Shown here: piece by piece, positions 1 through 7,809 of the stretch
How the letters are laid out: each line of letters begins with the position of its first letter
Numbering within the stretch: the first letter of the stretch is position 1
Source: Eisenbergiella sp900555195
GTDB lineage: Bacteria; Bacillota; Clostridia; Lachnospirales; Lachnospiraceae
DNA: 44,528 nucleotides
Assembly (NCBI GenBank): GCA_902492555.1
Contig: CABUMH010000019.1
Span: 1-44,528, forward strand
Direction: 5' to 3'
Position numbers and translations under genes: made by a program
The notes under the pieces: generated by a model
What the model saw: the letters and a program-made list of their open reading frames with translations, nothing else
Told to the model about the DNA's origin: nothing
The model's database searches: none

Positions 1-191
1 ATGGCATAATGTCGCCAGACATTATACCGGCCCGGAGCGAAGCGGAGTGGCCATCTTCCCCGAAGGGTCCATGTCCGAAGGACATGGTATAATGTCGCCA
101 GACATTATACCGGCCCGGAGCGAAGCGGAGTGGCCATCTTCCCCGAAGGGTCCATGTCCGAAGGACATGGCATAATGTCGCCAGACATTAT
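1..191. repeat. 83-bp tandem repeat, two full copies and a partial third
   Basis: The same segment begins at 1, 84 and 167, a period of 83 bp, and the third copy stops matching after about 191. The copies are almost identical; a visible change is GGCATAATG against GGTATAATG. Each unit contains two short perfect inverted repeats: ATAATGTC-GCCA-GACATTAT and CCATGTCC-GAA-GGACATGG, plus the smaller CTTC-CCC-GAAG. The window begins inside the array, so the true copy number is unknown. The array ends about 60 bp before the response-regulator gene, so it could affect its transcription or be a mobile hairpin repeat. No function is assigned. Confidence 0.9.
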
Positions 192-254
192 GCCAGAATG
201 GCCAACCATGCGGGATAGAAAGGAACCTGTGAAAATGCTGGAGAGTGAGGAAGC

Positions 255-959
255 ATGCAGAAGATATTTGTGATAGAAGATGATGAGAATATTCGAAATC
301 TGGTAAAGATCGCCATGGAAGGATATGGCTACCAGGTATGCGCCTATGAGACGGCGGAAGAGGCGTTGGAAAATATTGAGGCAGAAAAGCCGGATCTGGC
401 TGTATTTGATCTGATGCTGCCGGGAATGGATGGACTGGCTGCAATCAAGCTGATCCGGAAGCGGAGCGACAGTTTAAAATACATACCGATTATCGTCCTC
501 ACCGCCCGGGATAAGGAATATGATAAGGTGGTGGGCCTGGATGGAGGCGCAGATGATTATGTGACGAAGCCCTTCGGCGTACTGGAACTGGCGGCCAGAA
601 TCCGTTCCCTTTTAAGGAGAGCAGGGGAAAACCGCAGTGCCACAGAGGGCAAGATCAGCCTGGGAGGCTTGTCTGTGAACGCGGACACGCGGGAAGTTAC
701 CATGAACAAAGTGCCGGTTGCTCTTACATTTAAAGAATACGAATTGCTCATGTATCTAGTGGATAATCGTTCCCGCGTGGTGGAAAGGGATGAACTGCTG
801 GATAAGCTGTGGGATTATTCGGCGGACATTGAGACCCGGACACTGGATATTCATATTCGTACGCTCAGACAGAAACTCGGGGAAGAAGGAAGCAGATATA
901 TTAAGACAGTCCGCGGCGTCGGATACCGTTTTGTGGTTCCGGAGGAGCCGGAAGCATAA
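255..959 (+). CDS. OmpR/PhoB-family response regulator
   Basis: This is a DNA-binding response regulator of 234 residues, a normal length for the OmpR/PhoB family. The receiver domain occupies about residues 1-120, with the acidic pair E8/D9/D10, the phospho-acceptor D52 in VFDLMLPGMDG, and the conserved lysine in YVTKPF. The C-terminal winged helix (about 133-230) carries the typical ending TVRGVGYRF. The ATG follows a GAGTGAGGA ribosome site. The sensor kinase starts 23 bp downstream, so the two form a two-component system. The arrangement and kinase type resemble PhoP/PhoR or similar envelope/phosphate sensors, but nothing here fixes the signal or targets. The 83-bp tandem repeat lies directly upstream. 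Confidence 0.93.
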   Translation: MQKIFVIEDDENIRNLVKIAMEGYGYQVCAYETAEEALENIEAEKPDLAVFDLMLPGMDGLAAIKLIRKRSDSLKYIPIIVLTARDKEYDKVVGLDGGADDYVTKPFGVLELAARIRSLLRRAGENRSATEGKISLGGLSVNADTREVTMNKVPVALTFKEYELLMYLVDNRSRVVERDELLDKLWDYSADIETRTLDIHIRTLRQKLGEEGSRYIKTVRGVGYRFVVPEEPEA

Positions 960-982
960 ATGAAAAGGATGGATGCAGGGAT

Positions 983-2386
983 ATGAAACGGGCGGTTTTA
1001 TACAGGTTTGTGAGTGTTTTGTTGCTGGCCCTGGTGGTCAGCAGTTTTTTTTCCTATTACTTTATAGGCAGAAGTATGCTGGAACAGGAGCATGAGTCCA
1101 TGCTCCATACGATCCGCGTAATGGATTATGCGTTGAATTATGAGGAAGATATCCAGAAGCAGGTGGATGAACTGAATCAAAATGCGCTGGGAGGCGAGAC
1201 CAGGATCACTGTGATCGGAGCGGACGGAACGGTTGCTGCGGACAATGAGGTAGAGCAGGTGGGAGAGATGGAAAACCATCTGGAACGGGAAGAGGTGCAG
1301 GAAGCGTTTGCCAGCGGAGACGGGTTTGCTACGAGGCGTTCGGAATCGCTGGGCCGGAATATGCTGTATGTGGCGGCCCTGGCGGACGGGGGAAACTATG
1401 TGATCCGTATCGCTTTTCCCTATAACAGCATGTGGGATTATGTGATTCTGATCCTGCCCGGACTCCTTCTTGGAACCGGCATCGCCTTCCTCATCAGCGT
1501 GGTGATTGCAGTACGTTTTGCGGACACCATTACCACTCCGCTGAACGAGATTTCAGAAGAGATGGGGAAGGTACAGAAAGCAGCCCCCAGTTTCCATTTC
1601 AAAACCTATAAATACAAGGAACTGAATGTGATATCTGAGACGGCCACGAAAATGGCGGCGGAAATCCGTGCACATATGGAGCAGCTGGAAAAGGAACGCA
1701 AAATCCGACAGGAATTTTTCAGCAATGCATCTCATGAACTGAAAACGCCGATCACATCCGTAAAGGGATATGCGGAACTGTTAGATCAGGGGCTCTTCAA
1801 GGAAGAGGCGGTCAGAAAGGACTTCATTGGCCGTATCCTGAAGGAAACGGATAATATGACCAGCCTGATCAACGATATTCTCATGATCTCCCGGTTAGAA
1901 TCCAATGAGGTGGAAGAGACGTTTTCAACGGTGCGCATGGCCCCTCTGCTGACAGAAATTTTTGAATCAGTGGAACCCATCGCTGCGGAATATCAGGTAA
2001 CCCTGCATAAGGAATGCCATCCGGTCTCCATAGAGGCCAGCAGCAAGCAGCTGCGGGAGCTGGTCATGAATCTGGTCAGCAATGGGATCAAGTATAATCA
2101 TCCGGGAGGAAATGTATGGGTGGAAGTCTGGCCGGAGAACGGAAAACTTTACATTCAGGTAAAGGATGACGGATGTGGAATCAGCAAAACGGATCAGGAG
2201 CGGATTTTTGAGCGCTTCTACCGGGTGGATAAGGGCCGGAGCAAGAAGATGGGCGGGACAGGCCTGGGACTGTCCATTGTGAAGCACATCGTGGAGTACT
2301 ATAATGGAAGCATAGAGCTGTCGAGTGAACCCGGAAAAGGAAGCAGTTTCCTTGTGAGCCTGCCTTTTCACGGAGCGGACAGATAA
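983..2386 (+). CDS. PhoR-type membrane sensor histidine kinase
   Basis: This 467-residue kinase pairs with the preceding regulator. It has an N-terminal membrane segment (about residues 5-28), an extracytoplasmic sensing region of about 120 residues and a second membrane segment (about 152-177). A HAMP-like linker follows, then the dimerisation domain with the phosphorylated histidine H251 in SNASHELKTP. The HATPase domain shows the N box (NLVSNGIKYN), G1 (DDGCGI), F box (FERFYRVD) and G2 (GGTGLGLS). The family autophosphorylates on His and passes phosphate to D52 of the regulator. The extracytoplasmic part resembles the double-PAS/CACHE-like sensor of WalK/PhoR kinases, but the ligand cannot be read from sequence. 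A run of eight T lies in the first membrane segment's codons near 1044-1051. Confidence 0.93.
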   Translation: MKRAVLYRFVSVLLLALVVSSFFSYYFIGRSMLEQEHESMLHTIRVMDYALNYEEDIQKQVDELNQNALGGETRITVIGADGTVAADNEVEQVGEMENHLEREEVQEAFASGDGFATRRSESLGRNMLYVAALADGGNYVIRIAFPYNSMWDYVILILPGLLLGTGIAFLISVVIAVRFADTITTPLNEISEEMGKVQKAAPSFHFKTYKYKELNVISETATKMAAEIRAHMEQLEKERKIRQEFFSNASHELKTPITSVKGYAELLDQGLFKEEAVRKDFIGRILKETDNMTSLINDILMISRLESNEVEETFSTVRMAPLLTEIFESVEPIAAEYQVTLHKECHPVSIEASSKQLRELVMNLVSNGIKYNHPGGNVWVEVWPENGKLYIQVKDDGCGISKTDQERIFERFYRVDKGRSKKMGGTGLGLSIVKHIVEYYNGSIELSSEPGKGSSFLVSLPFHGADR

Positions 2387-2407
2387 AACCCTTTCACGGA
2401 TAAAAAG

Positions 2408-2436
2408 TTGACAAGTTGCCGATTTTGAAGTAAACT
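2408..2436 (+). promoter_or_regulatory. Sigma-A type promoter for the DUF6465-like gene
   Basis: A perfect TTGACA (2408-2413) is followed after 17 bp by TAAACT (2431-2436), a weak -10. It lies just after the kinase stop codon and about 105 bp before the next start codon, so the DUF6465-type gene probably has its own promoter. The -10 matches the consensus at only three positions. Confidence 0.45.
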
Positions 2437-2541
2437 GGCTAAGGTTAGACAATTCAGGTATTTTGCTGCTGTGTTGTACTTGAAATTGGAAATGAGATAC
2501 CTGGAGCTTGAGGGATGTAGTTTCCGAAGGAGGAGAATGTT

Positions 2542-3030
2542 ATGGCAGAGATGAAAAAATCTGAAGAAAAAGTAACGGTAAAAGCAGCGGAAAGCAAGGA
2601 TAGCACAAAAGAAAGCGTAAAAGAACCTGAGGTGAAAAAAGAAGTTGCAAAGAAGGCGCCCGTAAAGAAGACAGCCGTTAAGAAAGAGGCAGTAAAGAAG
2701 GAGCCTGTGAAGAAAGCTGCTCCCAAAAAGGACGCAGAAAAGAGCGTAAGCGCTGAGACAGCAAAGGCAGAGACGCCCAAGGCTGAGAAGAAGCCGGCTG
2801 CGAGAAGAACAGTGAAGAAGGCTGCGGAAGTGAAGGGAAATGTGACCGTGCAGTTCGCAGGCAAGTCTTATTCTGAGGAAGATCTGATCAAGATCGCCAA
2901 AGACGTATGGAAATACGACCTTGGAAAGGATGAGGCTGACTTCAAGACGGTTGAACTGTATGTGAAGACCGAGGAAAGCAGCGTATACTATGTGATTAAT
3001 CAGGAAGTGACCGGAAGCTTTGCAATCTGA
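2542..3030 (+). CDS. DUF6465-type protein with long Lys/Ala/Glu-rich N-terminus
   Basis: The 162-residue product has two parts. Residues 1-100 are a disordered, highly charged tail built from KKEVAKK, KKTAVKK and KKEPVKK-like repeats, similar in composition to histone-H1-like or PAKKA tails. Residues about 103-162 form a small folded domain (VTVQFAGKSYSEEDLIKIAKDVWKYD...VYYVINQEVTGSF) that I recognise as the DUF6465 type common in Lachnospiraceae. The ribosome site AAGGAGGAGA precedes the ATG. The function is unknown; the basic tail suggests binding to nucleic acid or another polyanion, which is an inference. The gene is monocistronic, with a promoter at 2408 and a strong terminator at 3159. 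Confidence 0.8.
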   Translation: MAEMKKSEEKVTVKAAESKDSTKESVKEPEVKKEVAKKAPVKKTAVKKEAVKKEPVKKAAPKKDAEKSVSAETAKAETPKAEKKPAARRTVKKAAEVKGNVTVQFAGKSYSEEDLIKIAKDVWKYDLGKDEADFKTVELYVKTEESSVYYVINQEVTGSFAI

Positions 3031-3096
3031 GGATGCCCGATTGCCCGAGTGGAAGAATGGTTCCGGCATACCTGTGATAAAAGATGGAAAACGGAA

Positions 3097-3117
3097 CGGC
3101 TCAGACGTTATGAGCCG
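3097..3117 (+). other. Small perfect hairpin downstream of the DUF6465-like gene
   Basis: CGGCTCA and TGAGCCG form a 7-bp stem with a 7-nt loop, without a T tract. It precedes the true terminator by about 40 bp and may protect the mRNA 3' end. Confidence 0.45.
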
Positions 3118-3158
3118 CGTAAGAAATACATAAGACCATATAATCTATAAGATCATGC

Positions 3159-3218
3159 GCCCCGCAGGAGGGATGAAAGACGGAATGCCGTCGGAGCCTC
3201 TGCTGCGGGGCATTTTTT
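3159..3218 (+). terminator. Rho-independent terminator with nested hairpin
   Basis: GCCCCGCAG (3159-3167) pairs with CTGCGGGGC (3203-3211), followed by ATTTTTTAT. Inside the loop GACGG-AATG-CCGTC forms a second stem. It ends the DUF6465-like transcript and separates it from the cluster that starts at 3547. Confidence 0.9.
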
Positions 3219-3305
3219 ATGATTAGGAAGAAAAACTTTACTTAGAATATGCCATTGACAAGAGACAGAAGATGGCCAAAATATTGGCTATTTTAGCTCA
3301 AAAGA

Positions 3306-3336
3306 TTGACAAAAAGTAAATGGGGGGGGGTAGAAT
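3306..3336 (+). promoter_or_regulatory. Promoter with a nine-G run in its spacer (possible phase-variable promoter)
   Basis: A perfect TTGACA (3306-3311) and a good TAGAAT (3331-3336) are separated by 19 bp, two more than the optimum. Nine consecutive G (3322-3330) form the downstream half of that spacer. Loss of two G by strand slippage would restore the 17-bp spacing. This is the only convincing promoter between the terminator at 3218 and the gene cluster starting at 3547. The untranslated leader would be about 200 nt. Switching is inferred from the sequence; the hexamers and G run are seen directly. Confidence 0.65.
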
Positions 3337-3381
3337 GAGGATGGTATGGATGATAGAAATAGCGCGGGGAGGGAGAATGAA

Positions 3382-3480
3382 ATGAAGGATGCCGGAAAAG
3401 ACCGGATACCAAAAACAAGGCCGTATGTGAGAGCCCTGGAAGGCTTGTCTGACGGCCTTTCTGTTATCCCTGCACATTGA
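3382..3480 (+). CDS. Possible 32-residue leader ORF
   Basis: An ATG at 3382 preceded by GGGGAGGGAGAATGAA, a strong ribosome site, opens a 32-codon frame ending in TGA at 3478-3480. The peptide is basic at its start (MKDAGKDRIPKTRPY) and ends GLSDGLSVIPAH. It lies in the leader between the G-run promoter and the DUF2997-like gene. It could be a small protein, a regulatory leader peptide, or chance. I do not recognise it; the good ribosome site is the main support. Confidence 0.3.
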   Translation: MKDAGKDRIPKTRPYVRALEGLSDGLSVIPAH

Positions 3481-3546
3481 ATTCTGAGAAAAAGACAGCG
3501 GCGGGCAGGAAAGAAAAGAGCGCTTGACGCGGAAAGGATGGAAGCA

Positions 3547-3759
3547 ATGGCAAAGAAACAGATCGAAATTCGCATTTACAAAGATGGGACGATACAGTCG
3601 GAAACCCATGGGATTAAGGGAAGGAAATGTATGGATTACATGGAAGTTCTTCAGGAACTACTGCAGGCCCGGATTACGGATTCGGAATTCACGCCGGAAT
3701 ACCTGCAAACGGATATCGAAGATGAAGAAATAGAGACGGTGATGGTGGAGGAAGGTTGA
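3547..3759 (+). CDS. DUF2997-like small protein, first gene of the AAA/radical-SAM cluster
   Basis: The product is about 70 residues. It shows the DUF2997 pattern: a beta strand then DG, an E-x-x-G-x-KG turn and a conserved Cys (QIEIRIYKDGTIQSETHG, then KGRKCMDYM), followed by an acidic tail. The start at 3547 is preferred over the ATG at 3538 because GGAAAGGA lies about eight bases upstream of it. DUF2997 proteins are known to me mainly from cyanobacteria and scattered bacteria, next to DUF1257 (Ycf35) and Ycf46-like AAA genes. Both kinds of gene are found in this cluster, which supports the assignment. The biochemical role is unknown. The next gene starts one base after the stop, so translation is probably coupled. 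Confidence 0.7.
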   Translation: MAKKQIEIRIYKDGTIQSETHGIKGRKCMDYMEVLQELLQARITDSEFTPEYLQTDIEDEEIETVMVEEG

Positions 3760-3760
3760 G

Positions 3761-4711
3761 ATGGGAATCTCCGGAAAAGGAAAGGCATGGGACAGGAAGC
3801 ATTCAATCTGGTGCGCGGTGATATTGACTTTGGGCGGGCTAAGGCTGCTGTGGCTTTATTGCATGCAGATCGGCTCGATGATGCAAATCATAAATACCAC
3901 TTTTTTAAGCGGTATCTTTCCGGTAGATATGGCGATGCGTGTGCTGGACATAGCCTTGATTGCGGTGTTCCTGTGGAACGCCTGGAGAGCGAAGTGGAAA
4001 GAGATGCAGCTGCGCGGCGTGATCTTGCTGGCAGCCTGTTTGCTGTTGGAATTTCCTACATTCATTTTTTCTATGCCAGCTGAAATGTGGAGCAGCTGGG
4101 CGTATCGTGTAAGCAGCTGGAACGTAATCAGCATTCCATGGCTTTTGGTTTCCGTTGTGCTGGCTGTGCTTTTATATGATACATGGCAGCGCAGGGAAGA
4201 GGTATTGATCAGAAGAGCTTTTTGGGAGGGCGGAACGAAAGAAACGATGGCGGATGCGCCAGATCAGACGAAACAAGGCAGTCATGACAGCCTTCCGGAA
4301 AGGCATGGATATGCAACCGGGGAGGGCCACAAAACAGAGAAGAATGCAGTAGCAGATTCAGACGGTATAAGGGAGGAAAAGCAGGATTCCTGGACGCGGG
4401 AAGAATCTTTGACGCAGGAAATTGCTCAAGAGAGCAGGGAAATGCCTGTATATGCAGGTGAAGATAGGGTCCTTGATGTGAATCGCTGTACGGAAGAGGA
4501 ATTTGCCTCTCTTCCCGGCATATCGGCAGCGGCGGCTAAGAGGATGGTTAGCCTGAGACAGAAGGAAGGGGAATTCACTTCTGTGGACGACTTCATCATG
4601 AAGGCAGGGATTAAGCCCCATTTTGCGGCACAGCTCATTCCCAGGCTGACCGCATCCAGAAGCGAGAGGGTCAGAACGGTAAAAAGTGGGGGGCGGAAGT
4701 TGGATATATGA
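3761..4711 (+). CDS. Membrane protein with C-terminal ComEA-like helix-hairpin-helix domain
   Basis: The 316-residue product has four to five hydrophobic segments in its first 145 residues (about 13-33, 48-75, 82-103, 122-142). A long charged, low-complexity linker follows (about 150-232), then a 60-residue domain. That domain, from VLDVNRCTEEEFASLPGI to about residue 300, has the two helix-hairpin-helix motifs of ComEA-type proteins (LPGISAAAAKRMVSLR and the GIKPHFA turn). In ComEA this domain binds DNA outside the membrane; here the side of the membrane is not certain. The ribosome site GGAGGAAGG precedes the ATG. No family is known to me with this architecture, and I infer only that the protein brings an HhH domain to the membrane. 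Confidence 0.75.
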   Translation: MGISGKGKAWDRKHSIWCAVILTLGGLRLLWLYCMQIGSMMQIINTTFLSGIFPVDMAMRVLDIALIAVFLWNAWRAKWKEMQLRGVILLAACLLLEFPTFIFSMPAEMWSSWAYRVSSWNVISIPWLLVSVVLAVLLYDTWQRREEVLIRRAFWEGGTKETMADAPDQTKQGSHDSLPERHGYATGEGHKTEKNAVADSDGIREEKQDSWTREESLTQEIAQESREMPVYAGEDRVLDVNRCTEEEFASLPGISAAAAKRMVSLRQKEGEFTSVDDFIMKAGIKPHFAAQLIPRLTASRSERVRTVKSGGRKLDI

Positions 4712-4755
4712 GTGGCAGGGAATTTGCCTGACAGTAGGAAAGGAAGGAGAGAAAA

Positions 4756-5370
4756 ATGGGAAAAAAATCTGCGTTGCCGCAAAAAAGCGTTCAATGGAAG
4801 ATAAAGAACAGCATCTGGCTCATCGCGCTCCTGCTGGTACTGGTGTTGATCATCTTTTATTACGTCTTTGAAGCGGAATATGAAATAGAGTATTTGTTAG
4901 GTATCAGCCTGTTTGGATGGTGTCCGGATGTTCTTCTTCTATATGCGGCTATATGGGGCGTGTCTTTTGCAGTATACCGCCAGAAAGAGATGCTGTGGAT
5001 GGGGATAGGCGATCTTCTGTGGGGACAGCTTACCGTGATCGTCCATGGGCAATATGGATTTTCTAATTTAATGTTTTGGCGTGAGTTTTTTGATGTTCCT
5101 TTTCTGTATGCGCTTATGTATTGGTTCGGTGTCCTTGCCAATTCTGTCTTGGCGGTACATATCTGGAAGCGGTTTCTGAAGCAGAGGGCCTATGTGGAGA
5201 CGGAAGGGTATAAAAAGGAACATGAAACGGAGCAGGAAGAGAAAAGGAAGCGGATCGTACGCGCGCTGTCTGAGGGCAGGAACCCAGAACATGTCGGGGA
5301 AAAACGTAGAAATGCCGGTTCTGATTCTTCTGCCTGGAATGCAGCGGCACGGGAGAAACGGAAGAAATAG
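4756..5370 (+). CDS. Small multi-pass membrane protein of unknown function
   Basis: The 204-residue product starts behind GGAAGGAGAG. It has a basic N-terminus, a strong membrane segment (about 17-36) and further hydrophobic stretches (about 45-75, 80-100 and 118-140). A charged, probably cytoplasmic tail rich in Lys/Arg/Glu follows (about 145-204). I do not recognise the family. It is placed between the HhH membrane protein and the radical-SAM gene in the same direction, 44 bp after the first, so it is probably co-transcribed. With its neighbour it suggests that the cluster acts at the membrane. Confidence 0.65.
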   Translation: MGKKSALPQKSVQWKIKNSIWLIALLLVLVLIIFYYVFEAEYEIEYLLGISLFGWCPDVLLLYAAIWGVSFAVYRQKEMLWMGIGDLLWGQLTVIVHGQYGFSNLMFWREFFDVPFLYALMYWFGVLANSVLAVHIWKRFLKQRAYVETEGYKKEHETEQEEKRKRIVRALSEGRNPEHVGEKRRNAGSDSSAWNAAAREKRKK

Positions 5371-5446
5371 GGTTTGAAGAGCGAAAACAGCCTTAGACAG
5401 GAGTTTGTTTTACCGTCGAACCGCAGCGCAAGAAGGAGGGACACAT

Positions 5447-6058
5447 ATGAAGCTCAGGGTACACCGCATCCTATATCATACTTCCGCAGAAGGGATGGGA
5501 AACAGAAGCTGTATCTGGGTGCAGGGCTGCCGCCGCCGCTGTCCGGGCTGTATGGCGGTAAAGACCTGGGAGCCCTCTGGCGGATTCGCCATGGACACAG
5601 AGGAGATCATGAACCGGATCGCGGCCCAGGAAGGCCTGGAGGGCGTGACTTTTCTGGGAGGGGAGCCCTTTGAACAGGCGGAGGCTTTGGGCGAGGTCGC
5701 ATTTTTCTGCCGTCAAAAAGGGCTGTCCGTTATTTCCTTTACCGGCTATACCCTGGAAGAATTAAAGAAAGCGGATATCCGTGGAGCGGCTAAGCTGCTG
5801 CAAAATATCGATCTGCTGATCGACGGGCCGTATATTGAGGAAAAAAGGGATTTTTCACGGCCCTGGGTGGGCTCTTCCAACCAGAGATATCTATTTCTGA
5901 CGGACAGGTACTGCCTGGAGGATGTGATGCGGGAGAAAAATCGGGTGGAAGTGCGTATGAAGAAGGATGGAAGCATTCTTCTCAACGGGATGGCGGACTT
6001 TCGGAAGTTGTACCTGAAAACTGGCGAAGAGGAAAAGATGGAGGACGCCGGAGAATAG
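5447..6058 (+). CDS. NrdG-like single-[4Fe-4S] radical-SAM protein
   Basis: This is a 203-residue radical-SAM protein of the activase type. Near residue 25 it shows CRRRCPGC, the CxxxCxxC motif that binds a [4Fe-4S] cluster and S-adenosylmethionine. GGEPFEQAEAL is the usual SAM-binding GGEP motif, and later GPYIEEKRD and SSNQRYL match NrdG/PflA-like sequences. The start at 5447 is chosen for its AGAAGGAGGG ribosome site; an upstream ATG at 5405 has none. Family members normally activate glycyl-radical enzymes, but no glycyl-radical enzyme is encoded in this window. Its position beside the AAA and DUF1257/DUF2997 genes suggests another substrate, perhaps one of them. That is inference. Confidence 0.85.
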   Translation: MKLRVHRILYHTSAEGMGNRSCIWVQGCRRRCPGCMAVKTWEPSGGFAMDTEEIMNRIAAQEGLEGVTFLGGEPFEQAEALGEVAFFCRQKGLSVISFTGYTLEELKKADIRGAAKLLQNIDLLIDGPYIEEKRDFSRPWVGSSNQRYLFLTDRYCLEDVMREKNRVEVRMKKDGSILLNGMADFRKLYLKTGEEEKMEDAGE

Positions 6059-6155
6059 AGACACATGTCCAGCCACAAAGAGATAGGGATGGACAAAAGG
6101 CGCTCTATCGAACGCAAGGGAGCCGAACGGAAAACAGATGGAAAGGGGAAGACAA

Positions 6156-7793
6156 ATGCAGTTTGATGAAAAAATTGTGAGGGAACTGGCCAATCTTTTG
6201 AAAGCGCGGTTTCCTTATATTTATATCTCCACATGGGAGGAAGAGCGGGCGTTGGAACTGATCCGCTATACTGCGACGGAGGAGCGTTTCGTCCGTACGA
6301 AGAGGGAAGTGTTTGTATGGAGCCAGACAGCGGGGATCGTGGATGAAAAAGGAAAAAGTATCGGGGACACGCAGAACCCGCAGCGGGCGATCGAATACAT
6401 CCGGCGCTGCGGCGTACACTCCGTATTCGTGATGAAGGATTTCCATGTCTATTTCGGCGTGAACAACCGGCCGCCGGAATACGGGATCATACGCAGCCTC
6501 AGAGACGCGATCATCGATATCCGTGACGGGGAAGCAAAAAAGAACGTGATCTTTGTCTCCCCCACGCTGCTGATCCCATCCGATATGCAGAAGGAAATCT
6601 CCATCTTTGATTTCCCGCTGCCAGGGGAAACGGAGATCCGGGATAAACTGGAGGAAATGATCGAACAGAACGCGGGTATGACCGTACTTTTGGAGGAACA
6701 GGGGAAGCGGCAGCTGGTGAAGGCGGCCCTGGGCCTGACGCTTCAGGAGGCGGAGAACGCGTTTGCCCGGGCGATCGTGGACAAAGGACGCCTGGATGAA
6801 GACAGCCTTCAGATTATTTTTGAAGAGAAGAACCAGGTTATCAAGAAAACGGGAATCCTGGAATTCGTTAAGAGCGACATGAATATCAAGGATGTGGGCG
6901 GCCTGGAGAACATGAAGCGCTGGCTGGAGAAGAGGAACAATTCCTGGCTGGACATGGCAAAGGAATATAACCTGCCCGCGCCGAAGGGGATGCTGATCAC
7001 CGGCGTGCCCGGCTGCGGAAAGAGCCTGACTGCCAAGGCAGCCAGCGCCATGTGGAAGCTGCCCCTGCTGAAGCTGGATATGGGCCGGATCTTCAGCGGG
7101 ATCGTGGGCAGCTCGGAGGAGAACATGCGCCGGGCGATCGCCACAGCGGAGGCAGTCTCCCCTTCCGTCCTGTGGGTGGATGAGATCGAAAAGGGACTGG
7201 GCGGCCTATCCGGCGGTTCCGGAGGGGATTCCGGGACGACCACCCGCGTATTCGGCACGTTCCTGACCTGGATGCAGGAAAAGAAAGCGCCGGTATTCGT
7301 TCTGGCTACGGCCAACAACATCCAGGGCCTGCCGCCGGAACTGCTGCGCAAGGGGAGGTTTGACGAGATCTTTTTCGTGGATCTGCCTACGGAACGGGAA
7401 CGCAAAGAGATTTTCCGTGTGCACCTGGAAAAGCGGTTGACCAGCGACTACCTGAGGAAAAGGCTCACCATAGACAACGCGCTCCTGGAACACTTGGCGG
7501 AGATTTCCGAGGGATTTGTGGGAGCGGAGATCGAGCAGGCGGTGATCACGGCCCTGTATGAGGCTTTCTTCAATCAAAGGCCGCTGGAACTTACGGATCT
7601 GGAATATGCCATCCAGAATACGGTACCTCTGTCTGTGACACAGAAGGAGCAGATTGTGGCCCTGCGCAACTGGGCGAACGTGCGCGCGGTAGCGGCTACG
7701 GCCAAGGAAGATATGAAAGAATATGCGAAAGCGGCAGAGGGGGACGACGGAGACGTGAGTGCCAGCCGCGGAGGGCGTACCCTGGACTTTTGA
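6156..7793 (+). CDS. Ycf46-like AAA ATPase
   Basis: The 545-residue product has an N-terminal region typical of Ycf46-like ATPases (FPYIYISTWEEERALELI near residue 17) and a single AAA domain. The domain has Walker A GVPGCGKS (about residue 283), Walker B VLWVDEIEK (about 337-345), a Gly/Ser-rich loop LGGLSGGSGGDSG and the arginine-finger-like ELLRKGRFDEIF. The C-terminus has an AAA lid. The start at 6156 follows AAAGGGGAAG; the ATG at 6138 lacks a site. Ycf46 is conserved in cyanobacteria and plastids, where it has been linked to CO2 use, but its mechanism is not known. Here it is probably the motor or remodelling enzyme of the cluster. The downstream DUF1257-like gene begins 16 bp after its stop. 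Confidence 0.85.
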   Translation: MQFDEKIVRELANLLKARFPYIYISTWEEERALELIRYTATEERFVRTKREVFVWSQTAGIVDEKGKSIGDTQNPQRAIEYIRRCGVHSVFVMKDFHVYFGVNNRPPEYGIIRSLRDAIIDIRDGEAKKNVIFVSPTLLIPSDMQKEISIFDFPLPGETEIRDKLEEMIEQNAGMTVLLEEQGKRQLVKAALGLTLQEAENAFARAIVDKGRLDEDSLQIIFEEKNQVIKKTGILEFVKSDMNIKDVGGLENMKRWLEKRNNSWLDMAKEYNLPAPKGMLITGVPGCGKSLTAKAASAMWKLPLLKLDMGRIFSGIVGSSEENMRRAIATAEAVSPSVLWVDEIEKGLGGLSGGSGGDSGTTTRVFGTFLTWMQEKKAPVFVLATANNIQGLPPELLRKGRFDEIFFVDLPTERERKEIFRVHLEKRLTSDYLRKRLTIDNALLEHLAEISEGFVGAEIEQAVITALYEAFFNQRPLELTDLEYAIQNTVPLSVTQKEQIVALRNWANVRAVAATAKEDMKEYAKAAEGDDGDVSASRGGRTLDF

Positions 7794-7809
7794 CGAGGAG
7801 GATGAAAAG

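Noticed and set aside
1..191. CRISPR array
   Set aside because: The units are near-identical across all 83 bp, so there are no variable spacers, and no cas gene is present.
3524..3733. Overlapping 69-codon frame over the DUF2997-like gene
   Set aside because: It is rich in Arg, Trp and Lys, lacks a ribosome site and lies out of frame with the better-supported gene.
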